Source: Actinomycetospora termitidis (lineage in GTDB: Bacteria; Actinomycetota; Actinomycetes; Mycobacteriales; Pseudonocardiaceae). Taken from it: a stretch of 64,000 nucleotides of DNA. The notes beneath the pieces were generated by a model. The model searched no databases. It had not been told where the DNA came from and was given only the letters and a program-made list of their open reading frames with translations. The position numbers and the translations under genes were made by a program. Shown piece after piece: positions 1-7,510 of the stretch. The DNA lies in the NCBI RefSeq assembly GCF_030286555.1, contig NZ_JASVWF010000003.1, positions 868,001 to 932,000 on the forward strand. Direction: 5' to 3'. Each line of letters opens with the position of its first letter. The stretch's first letter is position 1.

Positions 1-312
1 CTCCCCCGTGCTCGGCGCCGGACCGAGTGCGGGCAGCAGCGGGGGCGCGGGCACGCCCGCCACCCCGGAACCGGTGGACAGCGTCGCCACCCCGGCCATC
101 GCGGCCAGGCTCGTCACCGGAGCCACGCCCGTGGCGACGACGATGCCGAGCGCGGCGATCGCCGCCACCACGACCCCGAGCAGGGAGTGGGCCGGATGGA
201 CGCTCGGCAGGCCGCGCCCCGCGCCGGGCCGACGCCGACCGCGCGGGGCCGGCTCGACGAGCTCCGTCTCCGGCTCGGGCGCCGACGGATGCGGGGCGGG
301 CGGGTGCTGCAT
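1..312 (-). CDS. N-terminal part of an exported or single-pass membrane protein (cut by window edge)
   Basis: Only the first 104 codons are in the window; the frame is open to base 1. The N-terminus is proline- and acid-rich (residues 1-25), then basic (RGRRRPGAGR), followed by one hydrophobic segment at about residues 43-61, then an Ala/Gly/Pro-rich stretch. This is the layout of an actinobacterial envelope protein with a cytoplasmic tail and membrane anchor or late signal peptide. The catalytic part, if any, lies outside, so no function is assigned. The start is the ATG whose complement is CAT at 310-312; no strong ribosome site is visible. It lies downstream of, and on the same strand as, the aldehyde dehydrogenase. 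Confidence 0.55.
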   Translation of the reverse strand, partial: MQHPPAPHPSAPEPETELVEPAPRGRRRPGAGRGLPSVHPAHSLLGVVVAAIAALGIVVATGVAPVTSLAAMAGVATLSTGSGVAGVPAPPLLPALGPAPSTGE

Positions 313-330
313 CACGTCGGCGTAACGACA

Positions 331-348
331 TCACCCGTTCAGGGGTGA
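331..348. terminator. short inverted repeat after the aldehyde dehydrogenase gene
   Basis: TCACCC and GGGTGA form a perfect 6-bp stem around a 6-base loop, about 40 bases past the aldehyde dehydrogenase stop. There is no T-tract. It could be a weak terminator or an operator for the following leftward gene; the sequence does not decide. Confidence 0.25.
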
Positions 349-386
349 CGCCACCGAGTCGATCTACCACGGACCGTCATCGGGAA

Positions 387-1796
387 CTACCGGTCGTGAC
401 GGGGAGGGCACGGCTCGATGTGCACGGTCTTCGTCGCCGTCATCTCGTCGAGCAGTTCCGGGCCGTATCCGAACCCGCTGCCCGAGAGGCCTCGGGGCTC
501 CGCCGCACCGCCCGGTGCACCGCCGAACGCCGCATTGATCTTCACCGTCCCGACCCGCAGCGCCCGCCACGCCTCCTGCGCGTGGGCCATGTCCGGGGTC
601 AGGACGGTCGCCGCGAGCCCGTGCGGGTCGTCGGCCGCCTCGGCCAGCCCCTGCTCGAACGAGTCGACGACCCGGACCGGGGCCACCGGCCCGAACGTCT
701 CCTCGCGCACGATGCGCATCCGCGGGGTGAGCCCGGAGAGCACGGTGGCCGGGTAGAAGGCGCCCGGGCCGTCCGGGACGGCCCCGCCGACGTGCGCGGT
801 GGCGCCGGCCTGCAGCGCCTCGGCCACGTGGGCGTGCACGTGCTCGCGCTGCCGCCGGTCGACGAGCGGCCCCAGGGCCTTCTCGCCCTCGGCGGAGGGC
901 CGGTGCACCCAGCGGGTCGCCTCCTCGGCGAGCGCCGCGAGGAACTCGTCGGCGACACCCGCGTGGCAGTAGATGCGCTCGACCGAGACGCACACCTGGC
1001 CGCCGTTGGCGTACGAGCCGAGGGCCGCCTGCCCCGCCGCCCAGACCGGGTCCACCCCGTCGTCGACGATCAGCGGGTCGTTGCCGCCGTTCTCCAGCAG
1101 CACCTTCGCCCCGGTGCCCGCGGCGGCCTCGGCGATCGCCCGGCCGGCTGCGATCGAGCCGACGTGCGCGACGACGTCCACGGCCGCGTGCGCCGACAGC
1201 AAGGCTCCGGTGGGTCCCGCGCCGTCGACCACGGTCAGCACGCCGTCGGGCAGGAACGACGCGACGAGGTCGGCGAACCGGCGACCGAGGTGCGGGCAGC
1301 GCTCGGAGGGCTTGTGCACCACGGTGTTGCCGGTGACCAGCGCCGCCCCGATCAGGCCCGCGGCCACGGCGACCGGGTCGTTCCACGGGGTGATCGCGGC
1401 GACCACGCCGCGCGGGCCGGGGACCATGAGGTCGGTCGCGGACCAGTCGCCCTGCAGGGACCGGCCGCGGTGTAGAGGGCCGAGCTCGGCGTACTGCTCG
1501 AGCGTGCCCGCGGCGGCGAGGACCCCGCCGAGCCCGTCGTCGTACGGGCGGCCGGTCTCGGTCTCGTTCAGCCGCGCGAGCTCCTCGGCGACGCCCCGCA
1601 CCGCGGCCGCGGCGTCCTTCACCAGACCCGCGCGGTCGCCCGGGGACGTCCGTGCCCACCCGGAGCTCGCCGCGACGGCCCGGCCGACGGCGTCGTCGAC
1701 CTGCCCCGCACCGGCGGGGCGCACGCGCCCCACCACCTCGTCGGTCGCGGGGTCGCGGATCTCGATGTCGGCCAGATCGGGTGCGGCGGTCGTCAT
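387..1796 (-). CDS. aldehyde dehydrogenase (NAD(P)-dependent, ALDH superfamily)
   Basis: This cytosolic enzyme of 469 residues, normal for the family, oxidises an aldehyde to the acid with NAD(P)+. Visible family signatures are the PWND asparagine near residue 139, HKPSE lysine near 162 (cofactor), LLENGG general-base glutamate near 235, the nucleophile Cys269 in GGQVCVSVERIY, and EETFGPVAP near 366. The ELGG motif is changed to ENGGNDP, seen in succinate-semialdehyde and benzaldehyde-type members; substrate is not predictable. A GGAGGAG ribosome site sits just upstream of the ATG at 1796. It is the last complete gene of a leftward run that includes a CPBP protease and a dienelactone hydrolase. 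Confidence 0.92.
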   Translation of the reverse strand: MTTAAPDLADIEIRDPATDEVVGRVRPAGAGQVDDAVGRAVAASSGWARTSPGDRAGLVKDAAAAVRGVAEELARLNETETGRPYDDGLGGVLAAAGTLEQYAELGPLHRGRSLQGDWSATDLMVPGPRGVVAAITPWNDPVAVAAGLIGAALVTGNTVVHKPSERCPHLGRRFADLVASFLPDGVLTVVDGAGPTGALLSAHAAVDVVAHVGSIAAGRAIAEAAAGTGAKVLLENGGNDPLIVDDGVDPVWAAGQAALGSYANGGQVCVSVERIYCHAGVADEFLAALAEEATRWVHRPSAEGEKALGPLVDRRQREHVHAHVAEALQAGATAHVGGAVPDGPGAFYPATVLSGLTPRMRIVREETFGPVAPVRVVDSFEQGLAEAADDPHGLAATVLTPDMAHAQEAWRALRVGTVKINAAFGGAPGGAAEPRGLSGSGFGYGPELLDEMTATKTVHIEPCPPRHDR

Positions 1797-1869
1797 ACCT
1801 CTCCTCCGGTGTGGGGCTGGGTGCCGCCGGGGTGCCCACTTCCCGGCGCGGGCAATGGCGACCCGCGAC

Positions 1870-2673
1870 TCAGAGCGCGACCAGCAGGAGCGTGAACGAG
1901 GTCAGGTTGAACGTCGCGTGCGTGACGAAGCACGGCCAGATCGAGCGGGTGCGCTCGTAGAGCACCGCGTTCAGCACGGCCAGCACGAGCACGGCCAGGA
2001 ACACCACGTTGAGCCCGTGGGCCAGGGCGAACAGCAGCGACGACACCGTGGCCGCCACGACCACGCCGTAGCGGCGCAGCGACCCGAACCCGACACCGCG
2101 GAACAGCAGTTCCTCCCCGAGCGGCACGACCAGGCCGCCGAGCAGCACGACGAAGAAGGCCGCGACGCCGCCGGAGAACTGGGTCAGCGACTCCTGCGGG
2201 TCGGTGAGGTCCCCGGTGATCGAGACGTAGACGACGATCAGCACCCGCGAGACGAGCCAGACCGCCAGGCCGAGCAGCACCGCGAGGCCGATCACGCGCC
2301 AGGAGACGCGCCGGAACCCGAGGGCGGCCGGGGTGCGCACGCGCATCAGCAGCGCGACGGCCACCGCCCCGAACGCGGACAGCCCGGAGATCGCCAGCAG
2401 GACCGGCGCCGACGGCAGGGCGCCACTGCCCGCGACGAGCAGGATCCCCGCGACGAGCTGGATCGCGACGTAGACGACCGCGGCGAGGACGACCTCGGGC
2501 CACCCGAGCCGTCGGCCGCCGCGGCCGACCCCGATCTCGCCGGACGGATCCGGCACCGGTGCTCCACCGAGACCGGCCGGGCCGTCCGGTTCGTTCGCTC
2601 GGTTCCCGACGACGGGTCCTTCCCCGGTCTGCGGGGACGCGGCGTCGGGGTCACCGTGCGGCGGGAGGCTCAC
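1870..2673 (-). CDS. CPBP-family intramembrane glutamic endopeptidase
   Basis: The protein has 267 residues: a Pro/Gly-rich cytoplasmic N-terminus to about residue 57, then roughly seven hydrophobic segments. The diagnostic CPBP (CAAX protease/bacteriocin-processing) motifs are present: GEELLFRG with the catalytic glutamate pair at 187-188, FALAHG with His219, and THATFN with His252. Members cleave within or next to the membrane; in bacteria the substrates are mostly unknown. The GTG start overlaps the stop of the upstream ChaB-like gene (GTGA), so the two are probably translationally coupled. Confidence 0.88.
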   Translation of the reverse strand: MSLPPHGDPDAASPQTGEGPVVGNRANEPDGPAGLGGAPVPDPSGEIGVGRGGRRLGWPEVVLAAVVYVAIQLVAGILLVAGSGALPSAPVLLAISGLSAFGAVAVALLMRVRTPAALGFRRVSWRVIGLAVLLGLAVWLVSRVLIVVYVSITGDLTDPQESLTQFSGGVAAFFVVLLGGLVVPLGEELLFRGVGFGSLRRYGVVVAATVSSLLFALAHGLNVVFLAVLVLAVLNAVLYERTRSIWPCFVTHATFNLTSFTLLLVAL

Positions 2674-3074
2674 TCGCCCCGGGCCTTGCGCGTCTCGCGG
2701 TCGTTCGCCTTCTGCAGCGCGTCGACGAGCTCGTCCTTGTCCATCGTGGACCGTCCCTCGACGTCGAGCTCCTTCGCCCGCTCGTAGAGGTGCGCCTTGC
2801 TGGCGTTCGCGTCGACGCCGCCCGCGGGCTCCCCGTTGGGATCGGAACCGCCACTGCGCGCCCGGGAGTCGGAGGGGCCGTTCTCCTCCTTGGGCTCCCA
2901 GTGGTCGCCGACCTTCTCGTGCGTGTGCTTGAGCGCCGAGTACGCGGTCCGGCTCGCGCGCTCACCCTTGCCGTAGGTGTCCTCGGCGGACGCCTTGGCC
3001 TGGGCGTAGGTGTCACGCGCCTTCTTGTCCGAGCGCTGCAGCGTGGACGGCAGATCCTCGAAGTCGTCGGGCAT
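2670..3074 (-). CDS. ChaB-like protein with C-terminal Rho-N-type helical domain
   Basis: A 134-residue soluble, highly charged protein. The N-terminal half (residues 1-65) resembles ChaB, with LPSTLQRSDKKARDTYAQA and HEKVGDHWEPKE visible; the middle is a Gly/Ser/Asn-rich linker; residues about 93-125 (KAHLYERAKELDVEGRSTMD, then KDELVDALQKAN) match the small helical Rho-N/SAP-like module. ChaB proteins were named for proximity to a cation antiporter but have no proven biochemical role; the Rho-N part suggests nucleic-acid binding. Overlaps the CPBP gene by 4 bases. Confidence 0.82.
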   Translation of the reverse strand: MPDDFEDLPSTLQRSDKKARDTYAQAKASAEDTYGKGERASRTAYSALKHTHEKVGDHWEPKEENGPSDSRARSGGSDPNGEPAGGVDANASKAHLYERAKELDVEGRSTMDKDELVDALQKANDRETRKARGE

Positions 3075-3100
3075 GCGGTCGGAGTACCCACTGGCGCTCC

Positions 3101-3880
3101 TCAGCCCCGCACGCCGACCTCCAGTGAGGCGACACTGTCCACGATCTGGTTCGGCCGGTAGGGGTAGCGGTCGAGCTCGGTCTGATCGGTCACCCCGGTG
3201 AGGACGAGGATCGTGTGCAGGCCGGCCTCCATGCCCGCGACCATGTCGGTGTCCATCCGGTCGCCGATCATGGCCGTGGTCTCGGAGTGCGCCCCGATCG
3301 TGTTCAGCCCCGCGCGGATCATGAGCGGGTTCGGCTTGCCGACGAAGTAGGGCTGCTTGCGGGTCGCGTGGGTGATCATCGCGGCGACCGAGCCGCAGGC
3401 GGGCAGCGTCCCCTCCGCGCTGGGGCCGGTGGCGTCCGGGTTGGTGCAGATGAAGCGCGCCCCGCCCTCGATGAGCCGGATCGCACGGGTCAGCGCCTCG
3501 AAGGAGTAGGTCCGGGTCTCGCCGATGACGACGTAGTCCGGGTCGCGTTCGGTGAGCACGTAGCCGGCCTCGTGCAGCGCCGTCGTCAGGCCCGCCTCCC
3601 CGACGACGAAGGCGGAGCCGTTCGGGCGCTGGTCCGCGAGGAACTGGGCCGTGGCGAGCGCCGAGGTCCAGAGGTGCTCGGCGGGGATGTCGATGCCACT
3701 GGCGTGCAGGCGGGCCTGCAGGTCGCGCGGGGTGTAGACGGAGTTGTTCGTCAGGACGAGGAAGTGCTTGCCCGCCTCTCCCAGGCGCCGGATGAACTCG
3801 TCCGCTCCGGGCAGCGCGTTCTCCTCGTGGACGAGCACGCCGTCCATGTCGATGAGGTAGCTCTCCAGCTCGGCACTCAT
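3101..3880 (-). CDS. HAD-IIA family phosphatase (NagD-like)
   Basis: 259 residues, the usual size for HAD subfamily IIA sugar-phosphate/nucleotide phosphatases. Motif I is DMDGVL at residues 11-16 (nucleophile Asp11, acid/base Asp13), motif II is LTNNS near 43-47, the conserved lysine lies in GKPN near 182, and motif III is GDRMDTDM at 206-213. The cap insertion between motifs II and III is the C2 type of NagD. The ATG overlaps the stop of the dienelactone hydrolase gene (ATGA), so the two are co-transcribed and probably coupled. Exact substrate is not predictable. Confidence 0.92.
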   Translation of the reverse strand: MSAELESYLIDMDGVLVHEENALPGADEFIRRLGEAGKHFLVLTNNSVYTPRDLQARLHASGIDIPAEHLWTSALATAQFLADQRPNGSAFVVGEAGLTTALHEAGYVLTERDPDYVVIGETRTYSFEALTRAIRLIEGGARFICTNPDATGPSAEGTLPACGSVAAMITHATRKQPYFVGKPNPLMIRAGLNTIGAHSETTAMIGDRMDTDMVAGMEAGLHTILVLTGVTDQTELDRYPYRPNQIVDSVASLEVGVRG

Positions 3881-4575
3881 GAGAGGTGCTCCCCGAAGAA
3901 GGCCGTGATGCGCCGCCAGGAGTCCTCGGAGGCCTCCGCGTCGTAGCCCATGCCGAGCGGACGGATCAGGCTCTCGGCGTAGAAGCGCTCGTGGAACGAG
4001 TGTCCCGCGCCCTCGTAGGTCTTCACGTCCTTCTCGACGCCGAGCGTGGTCAGGGCCGCCTCGAGGCGCTCCGGGTGCCCCTTCAGCGTGGTGTCCTTCG
4101 CCCCGAAGCTCGCGACGACGGGGCAGATGCCCTCGAGCTCGCGCTCGGCGTCGGTCGGGACGTGGCCGTAGTTCGGCGCCGACGCCGCGAAGTCGTAGCG
4201 GGCCGCGGCGATGAGCGCGAAGCCGCCGCCCTGGCAGAACCCGATGACCCCGATGCGGCCGGTGCAGTCGTCCCGCCCGGCGAGCCAGCCGCGCGCCGCG
4301 TCGATGTCCGCGAACACCGGCCCCTGCCCGCTGCCCATCGCGCGGAACACGGCCGCGACGCAGCGGATGCCGCCGCCGCGCGGGGTGTACAGGCGCGGGG
4401 TGACAGCGAGGTATCCCGCGGCGGCGAGGCGGTCGGCGTGTGCGCGGATGTTCTCCCCCACGCCGAAGGCGTCCTGCAGGACGACGACGCCGGGCCAGGG
4501 GCCGGGCGTGCTGGGCGTCGCGAGGTACGCCTCCTGGTGCGACCCCTCGGCGGCGGGGATGTGCAGGTCGGGCAC
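3877..4575 (-). CDS. dienelactone hydrolase family protein
   Basis: Alpha/beta hydrolase of 232 residues with the cysteine nucleophile typical of dienelactone hydrolases: Cys114 in GFCQGGG, Asp161 in SFGAKD and His192 in GAGHSFHE complete the triad. Family members open the lactone ring of dienelactone in chlorocatechol degradation, though many paralogues act on unknown esters. I chose the GTG at 4575 because a GGAGAGGAG ribosome site lies about 10 bases upstream; longer readings enter the divergent promoter region. First gene of the leftward run, divergent from the enoyl-CoA hydratase-like gene at 4656. Confidence 0.9.
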   Translation of the reverse strand: MPDLHIPAAEGSHQEAYLATPSTPGPWPGVVVLQDAFGVGENIRAHADRLAAAGYLAVTPRLYTPRGGGIRCVAAVFRAMGSGQGPVFADIDAARGWLAGRDDCTGRIGVIGFCQGGGFALIAAARYDFAASAPNYGHVPTDAERELEGICPVVASFGAKDTTLKGHPERLEAALTTLGVEKDVKTYEGAGHSFHERFYAESLIRPLGMGYDAEASEDSWRRITAFFGEHLS

Positions 4576-4655
4576 GGTCTCGCTCTCCTCTCCCGGTACG
4601 GGCGGGCCGATCCTGGCAGGCTGCGGCCGGGATCGCGTGATCGAGGAGGAGCAGC

Positions 4656-5420
4656 GTGGCGGACGAGCGGGTGCGGGTCGAGGGGTCCGACGGGGTCGTG
4701 CGGGTGGTCCTGGCGAACGGGCCGGGGCACAACGTCGTGGACTTCGAGTTCGGGCGGCAGTTCCGCGAGGCGCTCGCGGGCCCGGCGCAGGACGCGCGGG
4801 CGCTGGAGATCGTGGCCGAGGGCCCGAACTTCTGCGTCGGCGGCGACGTGCGCGGGTTCGCGGCGAACCCGGACGGGTCGCTGTCCGCGCTGGCCGACGA
4901 CTTCCACGCCTGCCAGCGCCTGATCCGCGGCCTGGCCGCACCCGTCGTCATCGGGGTGCAGGGCTGGGCGGCCGGGATCGGTCTCTCGCTGGTGCTGACC
5001 GGCGACGTCGTCGTCCTGGGCGCCGGCGCCCGGCTCCGACCCGCCTACACCGCGATCGGCCTGACCCCGGACGGCGGCATGACGGCGACGCTGCCCGCCG
5101 CGGTCGGGCGGGCGCGGGCCCTGGACATGTTCCTCACCAACCGACCGATGGGTGCCGACGAGGCCCTGACGGCAGGACTCGCCTCCCGGGTGGTGCCCGA
5201 CGAGTCCGTGCGCGACGAGACCGATGCGATCGCGACGACGATCGCCGCCGGGCCGCCGCAGGCCCTCGCGGCGACCAAGGCGCTGGTGCGTTCGGCGGGC
5301 GGGGTGCTCACGGACGCGCACTTCGAGGTGGAGGCGAAGTCGATCGGCGACCGGGGGCTGTCCGCGGAGGGCCGGGAGGGCATCACGGCCTTCGTCGAGA
5401 AGCGCCGACCCGCCTGGTGA
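4656..5420 (+). CDS. enoyl-CoA hydratase/isomerase family protein
   Basis: 254 residues, normal for the crotonase fold. The oxyanion-hole segments are visible: NFCVGGDVRGF (59-69) and GWAAGIGLSLVL (103-114). The two glutamates of true hydratases are not kept: the first position falls in GIGLSL, and the second is replaced by Asp in LTPDGG near residue 139. This pattern fits PaaG-type isomerases or other crotonase-fold lyases better than a standard beta-oxidation hydratase. GTG start with GAGGAGGAGC ribosome site. The gene ends one base before the Ohr palindrome. Confidence 0.9.
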   Translation: MADERVRVEGSDGVVRVVLANGPGHNVVDFEFGRQFREALAGPAQDARALEIVAEGPNFCVGGDVRGFAANPDGSLSALADDFHACQRLIRGLAAPVVIGVQGWAAGIGLSLVLTGDVVVLGAGARLRPAYTAIGLTPDGGMTATLPAAVGRARALDMFLTNRPMGADEALTAGLASRVVPDESVRDETDAIATTIAAGPPQALAATKALVRSAGGVLTDAHFEVEAKSIGDRGLSAEGREGITAFVEKRRPAW

Positions 5421-5434
5421 GGTTGCGCGCAACC
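5421..5434. promoter_or_regulatory. perfect 14-bp palindrome, candidate OhrR-type operator
   Basis: GGTTGCGCGCAACC is a perfect palindrome starting directly after the preceding stop codon and ending 15 bases before the ohr ATG. MarR-family OhrR repressors commonly bind inverted repeats in front of ohr, so this is the natural candidate operator. No ohrR gene is in the window. The spacing implies that a bound repressor would cover the promoter or the very start of the transcript. Confidence 0.55.
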
Positions 5435-5449
5435 GGGTAACCGGCGGAC

Positions 5450-5866
5450 ATGGACATCAAGTACGTCGCGTCGGCCACCTCGTCGGGGGACGCCCGGAAC
5501 GGGCACGTCGCCTCCGACGACGGGATCATCGACCAGGACATGGCCATGCCGAAGGAGATGGGCGGCCCCGGCGGCGCCACGAACCCGGAACAGCTCTTCG
5601 CGGCCGGGTTCGCGGCGTGCTTCCACCAGGCCCTCAAGCTCGCGGCGGGGAACGGGAACGTCCCCGTGGACTCCTCGACGGTCGAGGCGGAGGTCGGCAT
5701 CGGGCCGGACGCGGAGAGCTTCGGCCTGGAGGTCGCGATCGTCGCGCACCTGCCCGGCACCGAGCAGGACACCGCCGACCGCCTGGTCGCCCGGGCCCAC
5801 GAGCTGTGCCCGTACTCGAAGGCCACCCGCGGGAACATCACGGTGAACGTGAGCGCCACGGTGTGA
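5450..5866 (+). CDS. ohr: organic hydroperoxide resistance protein (Ohr, OsmC superfamily)
   Basis: Ohr reduces organic and fatty-acid hydroperoxides with a dithiol/disulfide cycle in the cytosol. The 138-residue length is standard. The two redox cysteines are Cys57 in FAACFHQAL and Cys120 in ELCPYSKATRGN, the latter being the Ohr-specific form rather than OsmC. The N-terminal NPEQLFAAG segment and Arg16 also fit Ohr. A palindrome immediately upstream suggests peroxide-responsive repression. A long hairpin follows the stop, so the gene is probably monocistronic. Confidence 0.93.
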   Translation: MDIKYVASATSSGDARNGHVASDDGIIDQDMAMPKEMGGPGGATNPEQLFAAGFAACFHQALKLAAGNGNVPVDSSTVEAEVGIGPDAESFGLEVAIVAHLPGTEQDTADRLVARAHELCPYSKATRGNITVNVSATV

Positions 5867-5867
5867 C

Positions 5868-5924
5868 TTCGTCAGGTGAGCAGTAGTTGTCGCTATGGCG
5901 ACAATGACTGCTCACCTGAGCGAA
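5868..5924. terminator. long imperfect hairpin after ohr (shared-stem family member 1)
   Basis: Arms at 5873-5893 and 5898-5918 match at 19 of 21 positions around a TATG loop; the outer part reads CAGGTGAGCAGT, and TTCG/CGAA at 5868-5871 and 5921-5924 adds a further helix. There is no T-tract. It probably ends ohr transcription. The same outer stem reappears in the hairpin at 60061-60108. Confidence 0.65.
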
Positions 5925-5933
5925 GCTCACACC

Positions 5934-6911
5934 ATGCGTCTCCCCCTCCGGACCCGCGTGCTCGGCGTCCTGCGCAGCACCCTCGGCGGCTCGGTCGCCG
6001 ACCTCCCGCCCGGTGACGTCCCCGCCGCCCGCGAGCGCTCCGGCCGCATCCAGGCCGGGCCCGCGGGGCGCGCGGTCGTCGGGCGGCACGACCGGCGGGT
6101 CGTGACCGAGGACGCCTCCCTCGACGTCCCCGGGGCGGCCCTGCCGGTGCGGGTGTACCGGCCGCCGCACGTCGCGCAGGTCCCCGCACCCGTCGTCGTC
6201 AACTTCCACGGTGGCGGCTTCGTGCAGGGCGACCTGGACCAGTCGGACTGGTTCTGCGGCCAGGTCGCCCTGCAGGCCGGCGCGGTCGTGGTCTCGGTGG
6301 ACTACCGGCTCGCGCCCGAGCACCCGTTCCCCGGGCCGGTGGACGACTGCTACGCCGCGGTCGAGGCCCTCGTCGCCGAGCCGGGCCGGTGGGGCGTCGA
6401 CCCGGCACGGGTCGCGGTGATGGGCGACAGCGCCGGCGGCAACCTCGCGACCGTGGTCTGCCTGATGGCCCGCGACGCCCGCCGTCGCGGGGAGGCGGCC
6501 CCGACGATCGGCGCGCAGTGCCTGATCTACCCGGGCACCGAGATGATCGACGTCCTGCCCTCGGAGCGCGCGATCCCGACCGCGCCGATCCTGCACGCCA
6601 GCGACATCCGCGGCTTCTCCCGGCTCTACCTCGGCGGTGCCGACGGCACCGTCCCCTACGCCTCCCCGCTGCGCGCCGACGTCACCGACCTCCCGCCCGC
6701 CCTGGTCCAGACCGCCGAGCACGATCCGCTGCGCGACCACGGCATCCGGTACGCCGACGCGCTCCGGGCCGCGGGCGTGACCGTCCGCTACACCGACTAC
6801 CAGGGCGCCTGCCACGGCTACGTGTCCATGCCGCGCCTGCTGCCGACGACGGCGCACCAGGCGGCCTGGGAGGTCGCGAGCTGGGTGAGCACCTGCCTGA
6901 ACGCCGGCTGA
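5934..6911 (+). CDS. alpha/beta hydrolase, HSL-type esterase/lipase
   Basis: A 325-residue hydrolase of the hormone-sensitive-lipase (family IV) group. The oxyanion motif HGGGF is at 92-96, the nucleophile Ser166 is in GDSAGGN, Asp264 in EHDPLRD and His294 in GACHGY. The frame extends upstream to 5895, but those extra codons lie in the second arm of the hairpin behind ohr, so I favour the ATG at 5934. Members hydrolyse short- to medium-chain esters; the substrate is unknown. No signal peptide is visible, so it is probably cytosolic. Confidence 0.9.
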   Translation: MRLPLRTRVLGVLRSTLGGSVADLPPGDVPAARERSGRIQAGPAGRAVVGRHDRRVVTEDASLDVPGAALPVRVYRPPHVAQVPAPVVVNFHGGGFVQGDLDQSDWFCGQVALQAGAVVVSVDYRLAPEHPFPGPVDDCYAAVEALVAEPGRWGVDPARVAVMGDSAGGNLATVVCLMARDARRRGEAAPTIGAQCLIYPGTEMIDVLPSERAIPTAPILHASDIRGFSRLYLGGADGTVPYASPLRADVTDLPPALVQTAEHDPLRDHGIRYADALRAAGVTVRYTDYQGACHGYVSMPRLLPTTAHQAAWEVASWVSTCLNAG

Positions 6912-6942
6912 GGCTGTCGGAGGGCTCGCCTACCGTGGGCCC

Positions 6943-7482
6943 ATGACCTCGACGGGAGCGCGCGCGCTCGGCGTCGGCGCCCTCGCGCCGACGCTCGGTG
7001 CGGCCGCGCACGTCGAGGCCGGTGGCGGGCTGCCGGAGGTCGGCCTCCCGGTCCTGGCCGTCGCGTTCCTGACGGCGGGTCTCGCGGCCCTCGTGGTCCG
7101 GCGGCGGGTCGGTGTCGTGCGCCTGACCGTCGTGCTGGCGGTCGGGCAGCTGGGGTGGCACCTCACGCTGGGCACGGGTGCCGAGCACGCGGCGCACGAC
7201 ATGGCCGGGATGCCGCCCGCCGGTCCGTCGCCGTCGATGGTCGCCGCCCACGCGGTGGTCACGCTGCTCGTCGCGCTCGGCGCCGCCGGGGCCGACCGCG
7301 CGGTCGCGACCATGGTCGCGGCCCGCGTCGGCGCGGTGCTCGACCTGCTGCGGACGGGCCCGCCCGCCCCGACGTGGGGGTCGGTCTCCGTCGTCCGTCC
7401 CGTGGAGCGCGGGCACCGCCCCGCCGTCCTCTTCCGTGCCCGCCCCTTGCGAGGTCCGCCGGTGCGTCCCGCCGCCGCGTGA
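6943..7482 (+). CDS. small polytopic membrane protein beside copC
   Basis: 179 residues with hydrophobic segments near residues 8-22, 32-50, 58-72 and 95-115. A loop near residues 80-95 carries EHAAHDMAGM, a His/Met pattern typical of copper-binding loops. The C-terminal 50 residues are polar and Arg/Pro-rich. I recognise no named family. It is followed 28 bases later by a CopC-domain gene on the same strand, so a role in periplasmic copper handling is plausible but inferred from position and the His/Met loop only. Confidence 0.7.
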   Translation: MTSTGARALGVGALAPTLGAAAHVEAGGGLPEVGLPVLAVAFLTAGLAALVVRRRVGVVRLTVVLAVGQLGWHLTLGTGAEHAAHDMAGMPPAGPSPSMVAAHAVVTLLVALGAAGADRAVATMVAARVGAVLDLLRTGPPAPTWGSVSVVRPVERGHRPAVLFRARPLRGPPVRPAAA

Positions 7483-7510
7483 CCACCCCCCGACCCCCGC
7501 AGAAGGGACC

